Below, piece by piece: positions 25,527 through 34,579 of a stretch of DNA of 43,567 nt (its first letter is position 1; the number at the start of each line of letters is the position of its first letter). The DNA lies in contig JAQXTF010000088.1 of the NCBI GenBank assembly GCA_029219345.1, positions 1 to 43,567 of the forward strand. Direction: 5' to 3'. The DNA comes from Eggerthellales bacterium (GTDB lineage: Bacteria; Actinomycetota; Coriobacteriia; Coriobacteriales; Eggerthellaceae). Both the position numbers and the translations under genes were made by a program. Below the pieces are notes generated by a model. That model ran no database searches. It saw only the letters and a program-made list of their open reading frames with translations, and was not told the origin of the DNA.

Positions 25527-26774
25527 ATGGCAATCACCAGAGGTTTTGGTCAGCAACTGCGCGAAGCTCGCGTGAGCCATGGCCTCACCTATGGCACTGT
25601 ATCTCGCAAACTGCGCATTAGACCCGACATTATCCAGGCAATAGAGGAAGAAGATTTTTCTTCTCTGCCTCCTCGCGCTAATACCCGTGCCATGATTCAA
25701 GCCTACGCTTCTCTTTTGGGCCTCAATCCGGCAGTTGTCGTTGAATCTTACATGCAAGCGGCCATGGATATGAACACCCAGCAGGGCACTCGTCGACGTT
25801 ATCGCTCTCCTAATGCCAAGGTGCAACCCGAAATCGAGGAACTGGATTATTCCGATTCCTCCGCCCACGAAAGCGCGCAAGCTGCTCGCCAGCGTATTCA
25901 GCAGCGTCGAGCACGCAAAATGGGGGATCCAGAGGGGGAGTCTTCCGAACGCCGCAGATCTCGTTCTGGCCGGCGAAGCTCTTCGCGCGCACCCCGCGAA
26001 ACCCAGAAGAATCGCTCAGCGGAAATTGTTGGCTCCGCCATTGGCGCTGCAAAAAATATATTTACCGGTGCTGCAGGAACGGTAGCCAATACCGTTGGCG
26101 GTATTGTGTCTTCTCGCAAGCGAGTTGATATCAACCATTCCATCTATGCTGATAGGGCTAAACAGGATGGTTTCCCCAGTTCCCGCGGGCACCGAGGCAA
26201 CTCCATTTACAGTTCGACCCACAACATCATGAGCTCGGGGTCTTATAATTTGGCCGGCTCCCAGCAGCAAACGAGCAACCTTCCCTTTGTTATTGGCGTT
26301 GTTGTGGTGTTGGTTGTATTGGTTGTTGTATGCAATTTCCTCTTCAACAAGCCCACCTCAACCAGCTCCACCTCAAATGTTGCCGCAGCTTCCACTTCAA
26401 CGTCGGTAGCTATTTCCGGTTTGACCGACCCAGGATCGGCTGGCACAGTTGAGCAGCAGATTAACGTTGTGCCCATTGCACCAACCGCCGCTGTGTTCAA
26501 CTATGAAATAGAAGATGGGGAAGAGGCCTATGTAGAAATATATCTGAATGGCTCAAGCACCCCTGATGTGGCAACGGTGCTGTCTGGTCCTAAGCGCGGC
26601 ACTTACGATGTCACCGATACTCTTACCTTTGTTACCAGCAGACCTAATGTGGTAACCCTTAAAGTTGACGGAGAACCCGTTGAGCTTGAAGATAAAAAAG
26701 GAAACGGAATCTACGTCTACGATGTGAACTTTAATGATATTCTTGCCGCTTGGAAAGAAGCCAACGGCCAGTAA
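25527..26774 (+). CDS. RodZ-like HTH membrane protein
   Basis: A 415-aa protein with an N-terminal Cro/C1-type helix-turn-helix of the RodZ kind (about 5-75; IRPDIIQAIEEEDFSSLPP is the diagnostic stretch), a long Arg/Ser-rich linker, one membrane helix (about 252-274) and an outer DUF4115-like beta domain (about 325-415). RodZ links MreB to the cell-wall elongation machinery; in actinobacteria without MreB the role is less clear. Strong ribosome site AAAGGGAGG. It sits between ftsK and yajQ, like ymfM near spoIIIE and pgsA in Bacillus. Confidence 0.88.
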   Translation: MAITRGFGQQLREARVSHGLTYGTVSRKLRIRPDIIQAIEEEDFSSLPPRANTRAMIQAYASLLGLNPAVVVESYMQAAMDMNTQQGTRRRYRSPNAKVQPEIEELDYSDSSAHESAQAARQRIQQRRARKMGDPEGESSERRRSRSGRRSSSRAPRETQKNRSAEIVGSAIGAAKNIFTGAAGTVANTVGGIVSSRKRVDINHSIYADRAKQDGFPSSRGHRGNSIYSSTHNIMSSGSYNLAGSQQQTSNLPFVIGVVVVLVVLVVVCNFLFNKPTSTSSTSNVAAASTSTSVAISGLTDPGSAGTVEQQINVVPIAPTAAVFNYEIEDGEEAYVEIYLNGSSTPDVATVLSGPKRGTYDVTDTLTFVTSRPNVVTLKVDGEPVELEDKKGNGIYVYDVNFNDILAAWKEANGQ

Positions 26775-26790
26775 GAAGAAAGGATAGATT

Positions 26791-27288
26791 ATGGCAAAAG
26801 AATCTAGCTTTGATGTTGTTTCTTCTGTTGATATGCAAGAAGTTGACAATGCGTTTCAGCAGGCCAAGCGCGAGCTTGCCCAGCGTTATGACCTGAAGGA
26901 TTCCGGCGCAACCATCGAATTGGACAAGAATGGTAAGACCATTACGGTTGCCGCTCCAGCAGATTTCGTTGCTCGCCAGGTAATTGACGTCATTAACACC
27001 AAGATCATCAAGCGTGGCATTGAGCTTTCTGCAATGAAGTGGGGCAAGCCCATTGCCGCTACGGGCCAAAGCGTGCGTGTTATCGGCCAGATTATTGAGG
27101 GCATCGACAAGGAAACCGCCGGCAAGATCAATAAGGATATCAAGAATACCAAGGCAAAAGTAAAGGTTCAGATTGAAGGCGACAAGCTTCGCGTTTCCTC
27201 CGCTTCTCGCGATGCACTGCAAGAAGTTATCGCTTTCCTGAAGACCCAGGATTATGGCCAGCCCCTTCAATATACCAACTATCGCTAA
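26791..27288 (+). CDS. YajQ family nucleotide-binding protein
   Basis: A 165-aa protein of the YajQ/UPF0234 family, two ferredoxin-like domains that bind nucleotides; some members bind cyclic di-GMP. Recognised by SFDVVSSVDMQEVDNAF at the start, IELSAMKWGKP in the middle and LPLQYTNYR-like ending (QPLQYTNYR). The ATG follows AAGAAAGGA. It lies between the rodZ-like gene and rimO with short spacers, so it is probably co-transcribed. Confidence 0.92.
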   Translation: MAKESSFDVVSSVDMQEVDNAFQQAKRELAQRYDLKDSGATIELDKNGKTITVAAPADFVARQVIDVINTKIIKRGIELSAMKWGKPIAATGQSVRVIGQIIEGIDKETAGKINKDIKNTKAKVKVQIEGDKLRVSSASRDALQEVIAFLKTQDYGQPLQYTNYR

Positions 27289-27312
27289 TTTCCACGTCAC
27301 GATAGGTTTTGC

Positions 27313-28617
27313 ATGAACGAAACTCAGTCAAATGTGTGCTTCGTTACTTTAGGCTGTGCTAAAAACGAAGTTGATACCAATAACATGAAGCAACTGGTGC
27401 TTGATGCTGGTTACTCCATCGTCGAAGACCCCGAGGCTGCTCAGGCAGTTGTAATCAACACGTGCACCTTTATTCAAAGCGCAACGGAGGAAAGCATTGA
27501 CTCAATCTTTGAGCTCGCAGGTCTTCCCTCTGTTTCCAACGGAGAAGCCAAGCTTATTATCGCTGGCTGCATGCCGGCCCGTTATGGATCAGATCTGGAA
27601 GATGAGCTCACCGAAGCCGATGCCTTCTTGCCCTGCGCCCAGGAGAAAAACATCGTTGATCTTCTCAATAATCTCATCGGACCCGCAAAGGCAAATGAAC
27701 CCCTTGATGATCAGGCCCTTTGCCACGCCGCTAGCCAATATGTGAAGATTTCAGATGGCTGCAATCGTTTCTGCTCTTATTGCACCATTCCCTATATTCG
27801 TGGCCGCTACCATTCGTTTACCTATGAACAAATTAGAAAGGACGTTGTAACCGCCCTTTCTCGAGGCGCTGGCGAGATTGTTCTTATCGCTCAAGATACA
27901 GGACGTTGGGGCGATGATTTTGAAGAGCCTTTGAGCCTTGCGTGGCTTATGGATTCCTTGGCTTCTGAATTCAAGGAAACATGGTTTCGCGTCATGTACC
28001 TTCAGCCAGAAGGCATTACTGATGAGCTTCTGCAAGTAATAGCAAAACATAAGAACATTTGCTCATACCTAGACATTCCTTTGCAGCATGTTGACGAGCA
28101 AATCTTGAAGGCCATGAACCGCAAGGGAAGCGAAGAAGAGTTCGTAGCTCTTATCGAGCACATCAAGGAAGTCATTCCTGATGTGACTTTGCGCACCACT
28201 CTTATTGCGGGCTTTCCCGGTGAAACCGATGAACAGTTCGAAGCTTTGTGCGACTTCGTGGATGAAGGCTATTTCGATTATGTGGGCGTATTTGCCTACT
28301 CCCAGGAAGATGGCACCCGCGCCGCTAAGCTTGAGGATCAGATTGACGAGGACGAAAAGAACGATCGCGCTCAACGAGTACGTGATTTAGCTGATGCCGT
28401 CTGCATTCCCCGCGTGGCTGAGCGCGTTGGTCAAACCGTTCAGGTGCTTATTGAGGGCATTGAGGAAGATGGGCAGCTCTTTGGCCGCGCTCAATGCCAA
28501 GCACCCGAGGTTGATGGTGTAATATACGTTGAAGATGCTGAGATCGGGAGCATCGTTAACGTAACTATCACGGATACGCTTCTTTACGAAATGGAAGGCG
28601 AGCTCGTTAATGAGTAA
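27313..28617 (+). CDS. rimO: Ribosomal protein S12 methylthiotransferase RimO
   Basis: Radical SAM enzyme that adds a methylthio group to the conserved Asp of ribosomal protein S12. The 434-aa protein has the MTTase domain with TLGCAKNEVD and NTCTFIQSATEESID, the radical SAM cluster Cys150, Cys154, Cys157 (CNRFCSYC) followed by IPYIRGRYHS, PLQHVDEQ, and a C-terminal TRAM domain. The NEVD and CTIPYIRG patterns separate it from MiaB and MtaB. Its last eight bases overlap the next gene. Confidence 0.95.
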   Translation: MNETQSNVCFVTLGCAKNEVDTNNMKQLVLDAGYSIVEDPEAAQAVVINTCTFIQSATEESIDSIFELAGLPSVSNGEAKLIIAGCMPARYGSDLEDELTEADAFLPCAQEKNIVDLLNNLIGPAKANEPLDDQALCHAASQYVKISDGCNRFCSYCTIPYIRGRYHSFTYEQIRKDVVTALSRGAGEIVLIAQDTGRWGDDFEEPLSLAWLMDSLASEFKETWFRVMYLQPEGITDELLQVIAKHKNICSYLDIPLQHVDEQILKAMNRKGSEEEFVALIEHIKEVIPDVTLRTTLIAGFPGETDEQFEALCDFVDEGYFDYVGVFAYSQEDGTRAAKLEDQIDEDEKNDRAQRVRDLADAVCIPRVAERVGQTVQVLIEGIEEDGQLFGRAQCQAPEVDGVIYVEDAEIGSIVNVTITDTLLYEMEGELVNE

Positions 28618-29770
28618 AACCCCAGCAGCACGACTTTGGACACCAGCGAATGTCATTACCGTCATTCGCATTCTTGGTGTGCCTTTTTTCGTTGTTGTCA
28701 TGCTTGCCCCATGGGAATCACTTTTTACTCACAGCGATGCGGCCCTCATGGCCAAACCTTGGGTAACTGCAGCGGTCTTTTTAATTCTTTCCTTCTCCGA
28801 TTTCCTTGATGGATATTTGGCTCGTAGCCGTAATGAGGTTACCAACTTCGGTAAGTTCATGGATCCTTTGGCGGATAAGCTTCTTGTCATTGCGGCTTTC
28901 CTGGCAATGACTGAAACGGGTTTGCTGCCTGCCTGGGTGTCTCTCATTGTTCTTTTCCGCGAGTTCTTGGTTTCCGGCTTGCGTATGATGGCCGCATCAA
29001 AGGGCTTGGTAATTGCAGCTTCTTGGTACGGAAAAGCAAAAACCGTATCTCAAATGATTGCTATCACTCTTTTGATTCTGGTTGATGCACTGCCTTCTTT
29101 GCTGGGTCAACAATTTGCGCAGCCTGTTTTTTATCTTGCATGGTTTGTACTCATTGTTTCGTTGGTGCTTACCATTCTGTCTATGGCGGATTATTTCTGG
29201 AAAAGCAGGGACGTCTTTGTCGACGACCCCGTTAAGCAGGAATTTGCTCTGGCAGCTGAAACAGTGGATTTACCTGCAGTTTCCAAAGAAGACCTTACCA
29301 GAATTGCCGAAGAAACCCTAACCATGGCACGATCCAAGGGCGTAACGCTGGGAACCGCAGAATCGCTCACTGGCGGCATGATTGCTTCCTCCCTTACGGG
29401 AATTGCCGGAAGCAGCGACACTGTTATTGGCGGCGTTGTTAGCTACGCATACAGTGCAAAGGCAGGTATTTTGGGCGTAGATATGAACGCTCTTAAATCT
29501 CAAGGTGCCGTCAATGATTGGACTGCGCAGCAAATGGCTCACGGGGCTAGGGAGAAACTCGATTGCACCCTCGCAGTTGCCGTAACAGGCATTGCAGGGC
29601 CCGGTGGGGCAGAAGAGGGAAAACCCGTAGGTACTGTATGGACCTCAGTAGCAGGCCCCAACGGATGCGTTCAACGTCGCTTCGCTTTTTCTGGCGACAG
29701 AGAAAGCGTTCGCATGAAAACAACCGCAGCAGCGTTACTGCTCTTGCAGGAAAACATCACTGAACTATAA
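28610..29770 (+). CDS. PgsA-CinA fusion: phosphatidylglycerophosphate synthase / NMN amidohydrolase domain
   Basis: One 386-aa open frame joins two enzymes. Residues 1-190 are a membrane CDP-alcohol phosphotransferase with the catalytic pattern DGYLAR...GKFMDPLADK (about 68-92) and several hydrophobic helices, as in PgsA, which makes phosphatidylglycerol phosphate. Residues about 220-386 are the CinA C-terminal domain (PncC, nicotinamide-nucleotide deamidase) with AESLTGG (about 249-255) and VTGIAGPGG (about 325-333). In Bacillus the separate genes pgsA and cinA lie side by side before recA, so this is a fusion in place. No stop or frame change is seen at the joint. Overlaps rimO by eight bases. 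Confidence 0.93.
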   Translation: MSKTPAARLWTPANVITVIRILGVPFFVVVMLAPWESLFTHSDAALMAKPWVTAAVFLILSFSDFLDGYLARSRNEVTNFGKFMDPLADKLLVIAAFLAMTETGLLPAWVSLIVLFREFLVSGLRMMAASKGLVIAASWYGKAKTVSQMIAITLLILVDALPSLLGQQFAQPVFYLAWFVLIVSLVLTILSMADYFWKSRDVFVDDPVKQEFALAAETVDLPAVSKEDLTRIAEETLTMARSKGVTLGTAESLTGGMIASSLTGIAGSSDTVIGGVVSYAYSAKAGILGVDMNALKSQGAVNDWTAQQMAHGAREKLDCTLAVAVTGIAGPGGAEEGKPVGTVWTSVAGPNGCVQRRFAFSGDRESVRMKTTAAALLLLQENITEL

Positions 29771-29795
29771 GAAGCGTCCTAGTGGCGCTTCTTTT
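29769..29795 (+). terminator. Terminator after pgsA-cinA
   Basis: AAGAAGCG (29769-29776) pairs with CGCTTCTT (29786-29793) and is followed by TTTTG; the first two stem bases belong to the stop codon. Confidence 0.75.
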
Positions 29796-29892
29796 GTGCA
29801 CAAATTGATAGATTTTTGTAGACGCGTTGATAAATTTTTGTGCACGTTTTGATAGCTTCGAAGCGCAATTTGATAACTTTTTGTAGACGAAC
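29791..29892. repeat. Phased 22-bp tandem repeat array upstream of recA
   Basis: TTGATA recurs at 29805, 29827, 29849 and 29870 (steps of 22, 22 and 21 bp). A GTNNAC hexamer recurs at 29796, 29818, 29840 and 29883 in the same register, and TTTTTGT lies between the two elements in three units. The third unit is changed and contains the palindrome GCTTCGAAGC. The last unit runs into the first LexA box. Function unknown. Confidence 0.75.
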
Positions 29893-29901
29893 ATATGTAT
29901 C
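29888..29901. promoter_or_regulatory. LexA box 1 upstream of recA
   Basis: CGAACATATGTATC; the left half is a perfect CGAAC, the right half is degenerate. It lies about 37 bp upstream of the -35. Confidence 0.6.
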
Positions 29902-29924
29902 TTTTCAAATAGTTAAGATATTTC

Positions 29925-29952
29925 TTGACTAACAAACATATGTTCGTATAAT
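29925..29952 (+). promoter_or_regulatory. SOS-controlled recA promoter with LexA box 2
   Basis: TTGACT (29925-29930), 16 bp, perfect TATAAT (29947-29952). The LexA box CAAACATATGTTCG (29933-29946) exactly fills the spacer, so bound LexA would block polymerase. The ribosome site GGGAAGGA follows before ATG 29984. Confidence 0.9.
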
Positions 29953-29983
29953 GGTAGTAATCTACCGAGAGGGAAGGAATAAA

Positions 29984-31042
29984 ATGAACGCTGAGAAAGA
30001 AAAGCTGCTCAAATATACCACCGATCAGATTCAGCAGAAATTCGGCCAGGGCTCCATCATGACCCTGGGCGAAGATACCGGAAAGCTCGCTATTGACGCC
30101 ATTCCTACAGGCGCTTTGGCACTGGACTACGCTCTTGGTGTAGGAGGCGTTCCTCGTGGCCGCATCGTTGAAGTGTATGGCCCTGAGTCGAGCGGTAAAA
30201 CCACCCTTGCTCTGCAGGTCCTTGCCGAAGCTCAGGCATTGGGCGGCATTGTTGCCTTCATCGACGCAGAACACGCCCTTGATCCTGTTTACGCCGCTCG
30301 CCTTGGCGTTGATATCGACGAGCTGCTCATTTCCCAGCCCGATACCGGTGAGCAGGCTCTTGAAATTTGCGACATGCTTGTTCGTTCCGGTGCTATTGAT
30401 GTTGTTGTCATCGACTCCGTTGCCGCATTGGTTCCGCGGGCAGAAATTGAAGGCGAAATCGGTGATACCACCGTTGGTCTTCAGGCACGTCTTATGTCTC
30501 AGGCGCTTCGTAAGCTGGCGGGCTCACTTTCCAAATCCAAAACTACTTGCATCTTCATCAATCAGCTGCGCGAGAAGATTGGCGTTATGTTCGGTAACCC
30601 CGAAACCACCACTGGCGGTCGTGCCCTGAAGTTCTTTGCTAGCGTGCGAATTGACATTCGCCGTATTGACTCCATCAAGAAAGATGGCGAAGCCGTAGGC
30701 AACCGCGTAAGGGCAAAGATTGTCAAGAATAAAGTCGCACCGCCTTTTAAGCAGGCAGAGTTCGATCTGATGTTCGGCGAAGGCTTCTCTCGCGAAGGCT
30801 GCATCATCGACATGGCCGTTGAATGCGGCGTTGCAAAGAAGAGCGGCGCTTGGTACACCTACGGTGAAGAGCGCCTTGGACAGGGTAGAGAGGCTGCAAA
30901 GCAGACGCTTCTGGATAATCCCGATATGCGCGACGAAATTGAGCTGAAAGTACGTGAAGCATTCGGTATTCCGGTCATTTCCCGCACTCAGGACGAGATG
31001 GACGCCATCAATCCCATCGCAAAGCCTGGTAAGAAGAAATAA
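29984..31042 (+). CDS. recA: Recombinase RecA
   Basis: Forms filaments on single-stranded DNA, drives homologous recombination and triggers LexA self-cleavage. The 352-aa protein has Walker [10 protein letters not shown] (66-74), [15 protein letters not shown], and the L2 region with [23 protein letters not shown] 29984 has GGGAAGGA upstream; an in-frame ATG at 29951 lies in the -10 box and is rejected. Control by LexA is visible in the promoter. Its TAA overlaps the recX ATG (TAATG), so the two are coupled. Confidence 0.98.
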   Translation: MNAEKEKLLKYTTDQIQQKFGQGSIMTLGEDTGKLAIDAIPTGALALDYALGVGGVPRGRIVEVYGPESSGKTTLALQVLAEAQALGGIVAFIDAEHALDPVYAARLGVDIDELLISQPDTGEQALEICDMLVRSGAIDVVVIDSVAALVPRAEIEGEIGDTTVGLQARLMSQALRKLAGSLSKSKTTCIFINQLREKIGVMFGNPETTTGGRALKFFASVRIDIRRIDSIKKDGEAVGNRVRAKIVKNKVAPPFKQAEFDLMFGEGFSREGCIIDMAVECGVAKKSGAWYTYGEERLGQGREAAKQTLLDNPDMRDEIELKVREAFGIPVISRTQDEMDAINPIAKPGKKK

Positions 31043-31641
31043 TGAATGCGCAGCAGAAGATTCAAGCTCTTAGCTCTTTAAAGACTTCAATTTCAGCAAT
31101 TGAGAAGGGTTCTCATTCAGAGAGCCCTTCTTTAAAAAAGGGCCACGATGGGCCCACAGCAGATAACGAAAGCGCATCTTTTGACAATCCTGAAAAGGCC
31201 TATCAAAAGATACTCAAAGTTTTAAGCTATCGCGATCGCTCTTCCCATGAGCTAAGAGAAAAATTGCTGAGCTATGGATTCTCCACCGAAGCAACCGAGC
31301 AAGCACTCGATAGAGCGCAACGGTACGGTTTGGTCAACGATGATCGCTTTTTGGAAAACCAAATTGAATCAAAATTCCGTTCCGGTAAAGGAAGGCGTCT
31401 TGTTGCTCGCGAAATGACTAAAAAGGGTTTTTCCGAAGAAGAAATTCGCCTCAAATTAGAAGATAGTTCATTTTCAGAAGAGGACGAGGAACTGCGAGCC
31501 TATGAGTTTTTGCTCCATCATCGGCCCCAGGGGAAAAACCTTCGCGATAGCGCTTTTCGCAAGCTGGTGAATAAAGGCTACTCCATCAATGCCGCCTCTA
31601 AAGCAGCACGTAAATATTCGGAGAATTATCAAAATGTATGA
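31042..31641 (+). CDS. recX: Regulatory protein RecX
   Basis: RecX binds and limits RecA filaments. The 199-aa protein has a poorly conserved N-terminal 55 residues and then three helical repeats typical of RecX, with ILKVLSYRDRSSHELREKL, YGLVNDDRFLENQIESK and GYSINAASKAARKY as recognisable pieces. Its ATG overlaps the recA stop by one base, so it is co-transcribed and SOS-controlled with recA. Confidence 0.92.
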   Translation: MNAQQKIQALSSLKTSISAIEKGSHSESPSLKKGHDGPTADNESASFDNPEKAYQKILKVLSYRDRSSHELREKLLSYGFSTEATEQALDRAQRYGLVNDDRFLENQIESKFRSGKGRRLVAREMTKKGFSEEEIRLKLEDSSFSEEDEELRAYEFLLHHRPQGKNLRDSAFRKLVNKGYSINAASKAARKYSENYQNV

Positions 31642-31922
31642 ATAATTTTTGCTCAATACCCTAAAAATGAGTAAAGTACATCTATAAATTTCAGGTACTC
31701 TGCTTTAGAATGGTACTGTATGAGTGAATACATCCATTAGGGTTGTTTTATATATATTTTTCAATTGAATACGCGTTTTTATTCGCGCCTTTTAATTGCT
31801 TAATTGAATAACTGTATCTTTGTATGCTTTCGCTCATGCCCGGCTTATGCCAGGCATTTTTATTGATTATTAACCCTAGAGATCCCTGCAAACCACACGT
31901 TAGACGAAAGGGGGAATCGCAC
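31642..31922. other. AT-rich recX-rny intergenic region
   Basis: No gene was found in these 281 bp. The strand is AT-rich with short direct repeats (AATTGAATA near 31770 and 31803; GGTACT twice near 31695-31720). Near its right end lies a terminator-like hairpin (31836-31861). The RNase Y frame stays open through the hairpin to 31824, but without a ribosome site. No promoter stands out. Confidence 0.5.
31836..31861 (+). terminator. Hairpin upstream of rny (terminator or attenuator)
   Basis: ATGCC (31836-31840) pairs with GGCAT (31853-31857), with GGC/GCC continuing the stem after a mismatch, and TTTTT follows. It lies about 60 bp before the rny ATG, so it ends the recA-recX transcript or attenuates rny. 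Confidence 0.55.
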
Positions 31923-33458
31923 ATGATGGAAATCATTCTTGCAGCCGTTATCGCACTGGCAATCGGTGTTGTCGCCGGTTATTTTGCGTCAAGCAACAAT
32001 GCGCAAGGCAAGGCGCAATTGGCCAAATCCCAGGCTGAAGAGCGCCTGGCCAACGCAAGCAAAGAAGCTGAAAATCTGAAACGTGAAGCCAAGTTGGAAG
32101 CCCAGCAAGAAGCTATTCGTATCAAACAAGAGGTCGAAGCCGAAAATAAGGAGCGAATTAAGGAGGTTCGCAGCGCTGAAAATCGCCTTCAGCAACGCGA
32201 AAACAGCCTTGATAAGCGCACCGAGGCTCTTGATAATCGCGAGCATCAGCTGTCTACCCTTAATGGTCAGCTGGAACGTCGTGCCCGCGACCTGACTGCA
32301 GCAGAAAATGAAGTTTCTGCTCGTCTTGAATACATTGCCGGCATGACTTCCGAAGAAGCCAAGAAGGAGCTTCTTGACTCTTTGCGCGACGATGTTGTAC
32401 ATGAGTCTGCCGCCATTATTCGTGACGCTGAGATGCGCACCAAAGCCGAATGCGACAAGCGTTCTCGCGAGATTCTGAGCTTGGCCATTCAGCGTGTAGC
32501 TGCAGACCATTCTGCCGAGAATACGGTTTCTACCATTCATATTCCTTCCGATGAGCTTAAGGGTCGCATTATTGGTCGCGAAGGCCGCAACATTCGCTCC
32601 TTTGAACAGCTCACCGGCACCAACCTGATCATCGACGACACTCCCGAATGCGTTACCATTTCTTGCTTCGACCCCGTTCGTCGTGAGATCGGCCGCGTAA
32701 CCATGGAAAACCTTATTGCAGACGGTCGTATTCATCCCGCCCGTATTGAGGAGATGTTCTCTAAGGCAGAAAAGCTGGTTAACCAGCGCGTTCAAGAAGC
32801 TGGCGACCAGGCATCCTTCGATACCGGTATTCACGATCTGCACCCTGAGCTTATTCGCACTTTGGGTCGTCTGCGTTACCGTACTTCCTACGGTCAAAAT
32901 GTTTTGAACCATTCCTTGGAAGTTGCTTATCTGTCTGGCGTTATGGCTTCCGAGCTTGGTCTTGACCCCATTGTTGCAAAGCGCGCTGGTCTTCTTCATG
33001 ACCTGGGCAAAGCCGTTGACCATGAAGTTGAAGGCAGCCATGCTGTAATCGGCGCCGATCTGGCACGTCGCTTTGGTGAGCGCCCTGAGATTGTTCACGC
33101 CATTGAAGCCCACCACAACGATGTAGAGCCTAACAGCGTTCTTGACGTTATCGTACAGGCAGCAGACGCAGTTTCCGCCGCTCGTCCTGGTGCCCGCAAG
33201 GAATCCCTGGATGCTTACATCAAGCGCCTTGAGAAACTTGAAGAGATTGCAAATTCCCATAAGGGCGTAACGCGCACCTACGCTATTCAGGCAGGCCGTG
33301 AAGTTCGCGTTATGGTTGAGCCCGCAGTGGTCGATGAAGCTTCTACCATCGTACTTGCTCACGACATTGCCCATCAGATTGAAAGCGAAATGCAGTATCC
33401 CGGTCAGGTAAAGGTTGTAGTCATCCGCGAAAGTCGTGCGGTTGACTACGCAAAGTAA
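31923..33458 (+). CDS. rny: Ribonuclease Y
   Basis: Membrane-anchored endoribonuclease that starts mRNA decay. The 511-aa protein has an N-terminal membrane helix (about 2-22), a long Lys/Glu-rich coiled coil (about 25-190), a KH domain with [18 protein letters not shown], and an HD domain with [12 protein letters not shown] and HHNDVEP. Two adjacent ATGs are possible (31923, 31926); AAGGGGG fits the first. Its presence with RNase J and PNPase gives this cell a complete Gram-positive type decay set in one window. Confidence 0.96.
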   Translation: MMEIILAAVIALAIGVVAGYFASSNNAQGKAQLAKSQAEERLANASKEAENLKREAKLEAQQEAIRIKQEVEAENKERIKEVRSAENRLQQRENSLDKRTEALDNREHQLSTLNGQLERRARDLTAAENEVSARLEYIAGMTSEEAKKELLDSLRDDVVHESAAIIRDAEMRTKAECDKRSREILSLAIQRVAADHSAENTVSTIHIPSDELKGRIIGREGRNIRSFEQLTGTNLIIDDTPECVTISCFDPVRREIGRVTMENLIADGRIHPARIEEMFSKAEKLVNQRVQEAGDQASFDTGIHDLHPELIRTLGRLRYRTSYGQNVLNHSLEVAYLSGVMASELGLDPIVAKRAGLLHDLGKAVDHEVEGSHAVIGADLARRFGERPEIVHAIEAHHNDVEPNSVLDVIVQAADAVSAARPGARKESLDAYIKRLEKLEEIANSHKGVTRTYAIQAGREVRVMVEPAVVDEASTIVLAHDIAHQIESEMQYPGQVKVVVIRESRAVDYAK

Positions 33459-33461
33459 CTG

Positions 33462-34562
33462 ATGGATGAAGCATCCCTGACAGATTTCGTTCAGGCTGTT
33501 TGTAATGAAAGCCACCTCCGAGTCGAAACCGACCTCGGGGGTGGCTTTGTTCGTCTTCGTAGCGAAGAAGCAGAGCGCCGCCAAGCAGCCCATGACATTC
33601 GCGCCACAGAAGATGCGCTTATTGAGCTGCTTAGAAACTCCCGCGATGCTCACGCCCATATGATTTTTGTGGCAACCTCTAAATCTGATGGAAAGAGAAA
33701 ACTTGTCGTTATCGATGATGGCGATGGCGTTCCTGAGACCATGAGAGACCTCATATTTGAGCCTCGTGTCACCAGCAAGCTCGATACCATGCATATGGAC
33801 AAATGGGGTGTTCACGGCCGCGGTATGGCCTTGTATGCGGTTCGCGTCAATGCGGCAGAAAGCTGCATTGTTGAATCAAAGGTAGGGAAAGGCACAGCCC
33901 TGAAAGCAGTCTTTGATACCCTTCGCGTTTCCGAAAAGACGGACCAATCGACTTTTCCAACTTTTGAAATGACGAAAAGCAATTCAATTGCAGTTCGCGG
34001 TCCCAAGAATCTTTTGAGAGCTTGCTGCGAATTCGCCTTTGAGCATCGCAATCAAGTTTCACTCTATATTGGTTCGGCTTCAGAAATCGCCGCAACGCTC
34101 TATGCCTACGGCAATGCAACCCTTTCAATTCTGGACAGAACCTTTGCCCAGGGAAGCGATGACATAGTTCTCACCAAGCGATTAGCCTTGGCCGCCGATG
34201 AAGAGACATTCTGCGAAATTGCCGAAAGCATTGGCTTAGAAATGTCTACGCGCACGGCATATCGCATTATGAAAGGCGAAATCAAACCCGTTGCATCGCT
34301 TATGGAACTTATTCAAGAGGCTCTTATTGCCCAAATGGAAGCACCATCAACAGCCGGCAAGAAAGCTAACGCTAACTCTTCAAAACGCGGCAAGAAGCCT
34401 ATGCATTTTGCACCGGAAGATCTGAAGTCTTTTGAGCAAAAGGTTAAAAGCGATTTCGCTGATTTGAGCCAAGCGTATTATTTGAACGAAAATGTTCCAA
34501 TTTCAACGCAGGTACGAGGAAATCAGCTGATTATTCGCATTCCTTTGACCGCGGAAGACTAG
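33462..34562 (+). CDS. GHKL-type ATP-binding protein, unknown role
   Basis: A 366-aa soluble protein with a Bergerat ATP-binding fold: N box with Glu55, Asn59 and Asp62 (ELLRNSRDA), G1 box VIDDGDGVP (84-92), G2 WGVHGRGMAL (116-125) and G3 GKGTALKAVF. No histidine-kinase dimerisation domain, MutL domain or receiver is recognised; the C-terminal 200 residues are unassigned, with a Lys/Ser-rich stretch near 298-310. It starts three bases after rny and occupies the place of ymdB between rny and spoVS in Bacillus. Its early codons form a terminator-like hairpin (33508-33548). No other in-frame start is suitable. Function unknown. Confidence 0.85.
   Translation: MDEASLTDFVQAVCNESHLRVETDLGGGFVRLRSEEAERRQAAHDIRATEDALIELLRNSRDAHAHMIFVATSKSDGKRKLVVIDDGDGVPETMRDLIFEPRVTSKLDTMHMDKWGVHGRGMALYAVRVNAAESCIVESKVGKGTALKAVFDTLRVSEKTDQSTFPTFEMTKSNSIAVRGPKNLLRACCEFAFEHRNQVSLYIGSASEIAATLYAYGNATLSILDRTFAQGSDDIVLTKRLALAADEETFCEIAESIGLEMSTRTAYRIMKGEIKPVASLMELIQEALIAQMEAPSTAGKKANANSSKRGKKPMHFAPEDLKSFEQKVKSDFADLSQAYYLNENVPISTQVRGNQLIIRIPLTAED
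33508..33548 (+). terminator. Terminator-like hairpin inside the GHKL gene
   Basis: AAAGCCACCTCCGAG (33508-33522) pairs with CTCGGGGGTGGCTTT (33534-33548) over 15 bp with one G-U pair, and the inner TCG-AAAC-CGA continues the stem. GTTCGTCTTCG follows, a weak T tail. It lies at codons 16-29, about 50 bp after the rny stop. Confidence 0.6.
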
Positions 34563-34579
34563 TTTTGAACGGCATTCTG

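Noticed and set aside
29805-29892. CRISPR array
   Set aside because: Units are only 22 bp including any spacer, degenerate, and no cas genes are present.
31989-33815. 608-codon open frame antisense to rny
   Set aside because: It mirrors the codon bias of RNase Y on the opposite strand; the plus strand has a complete, well-supported protein.
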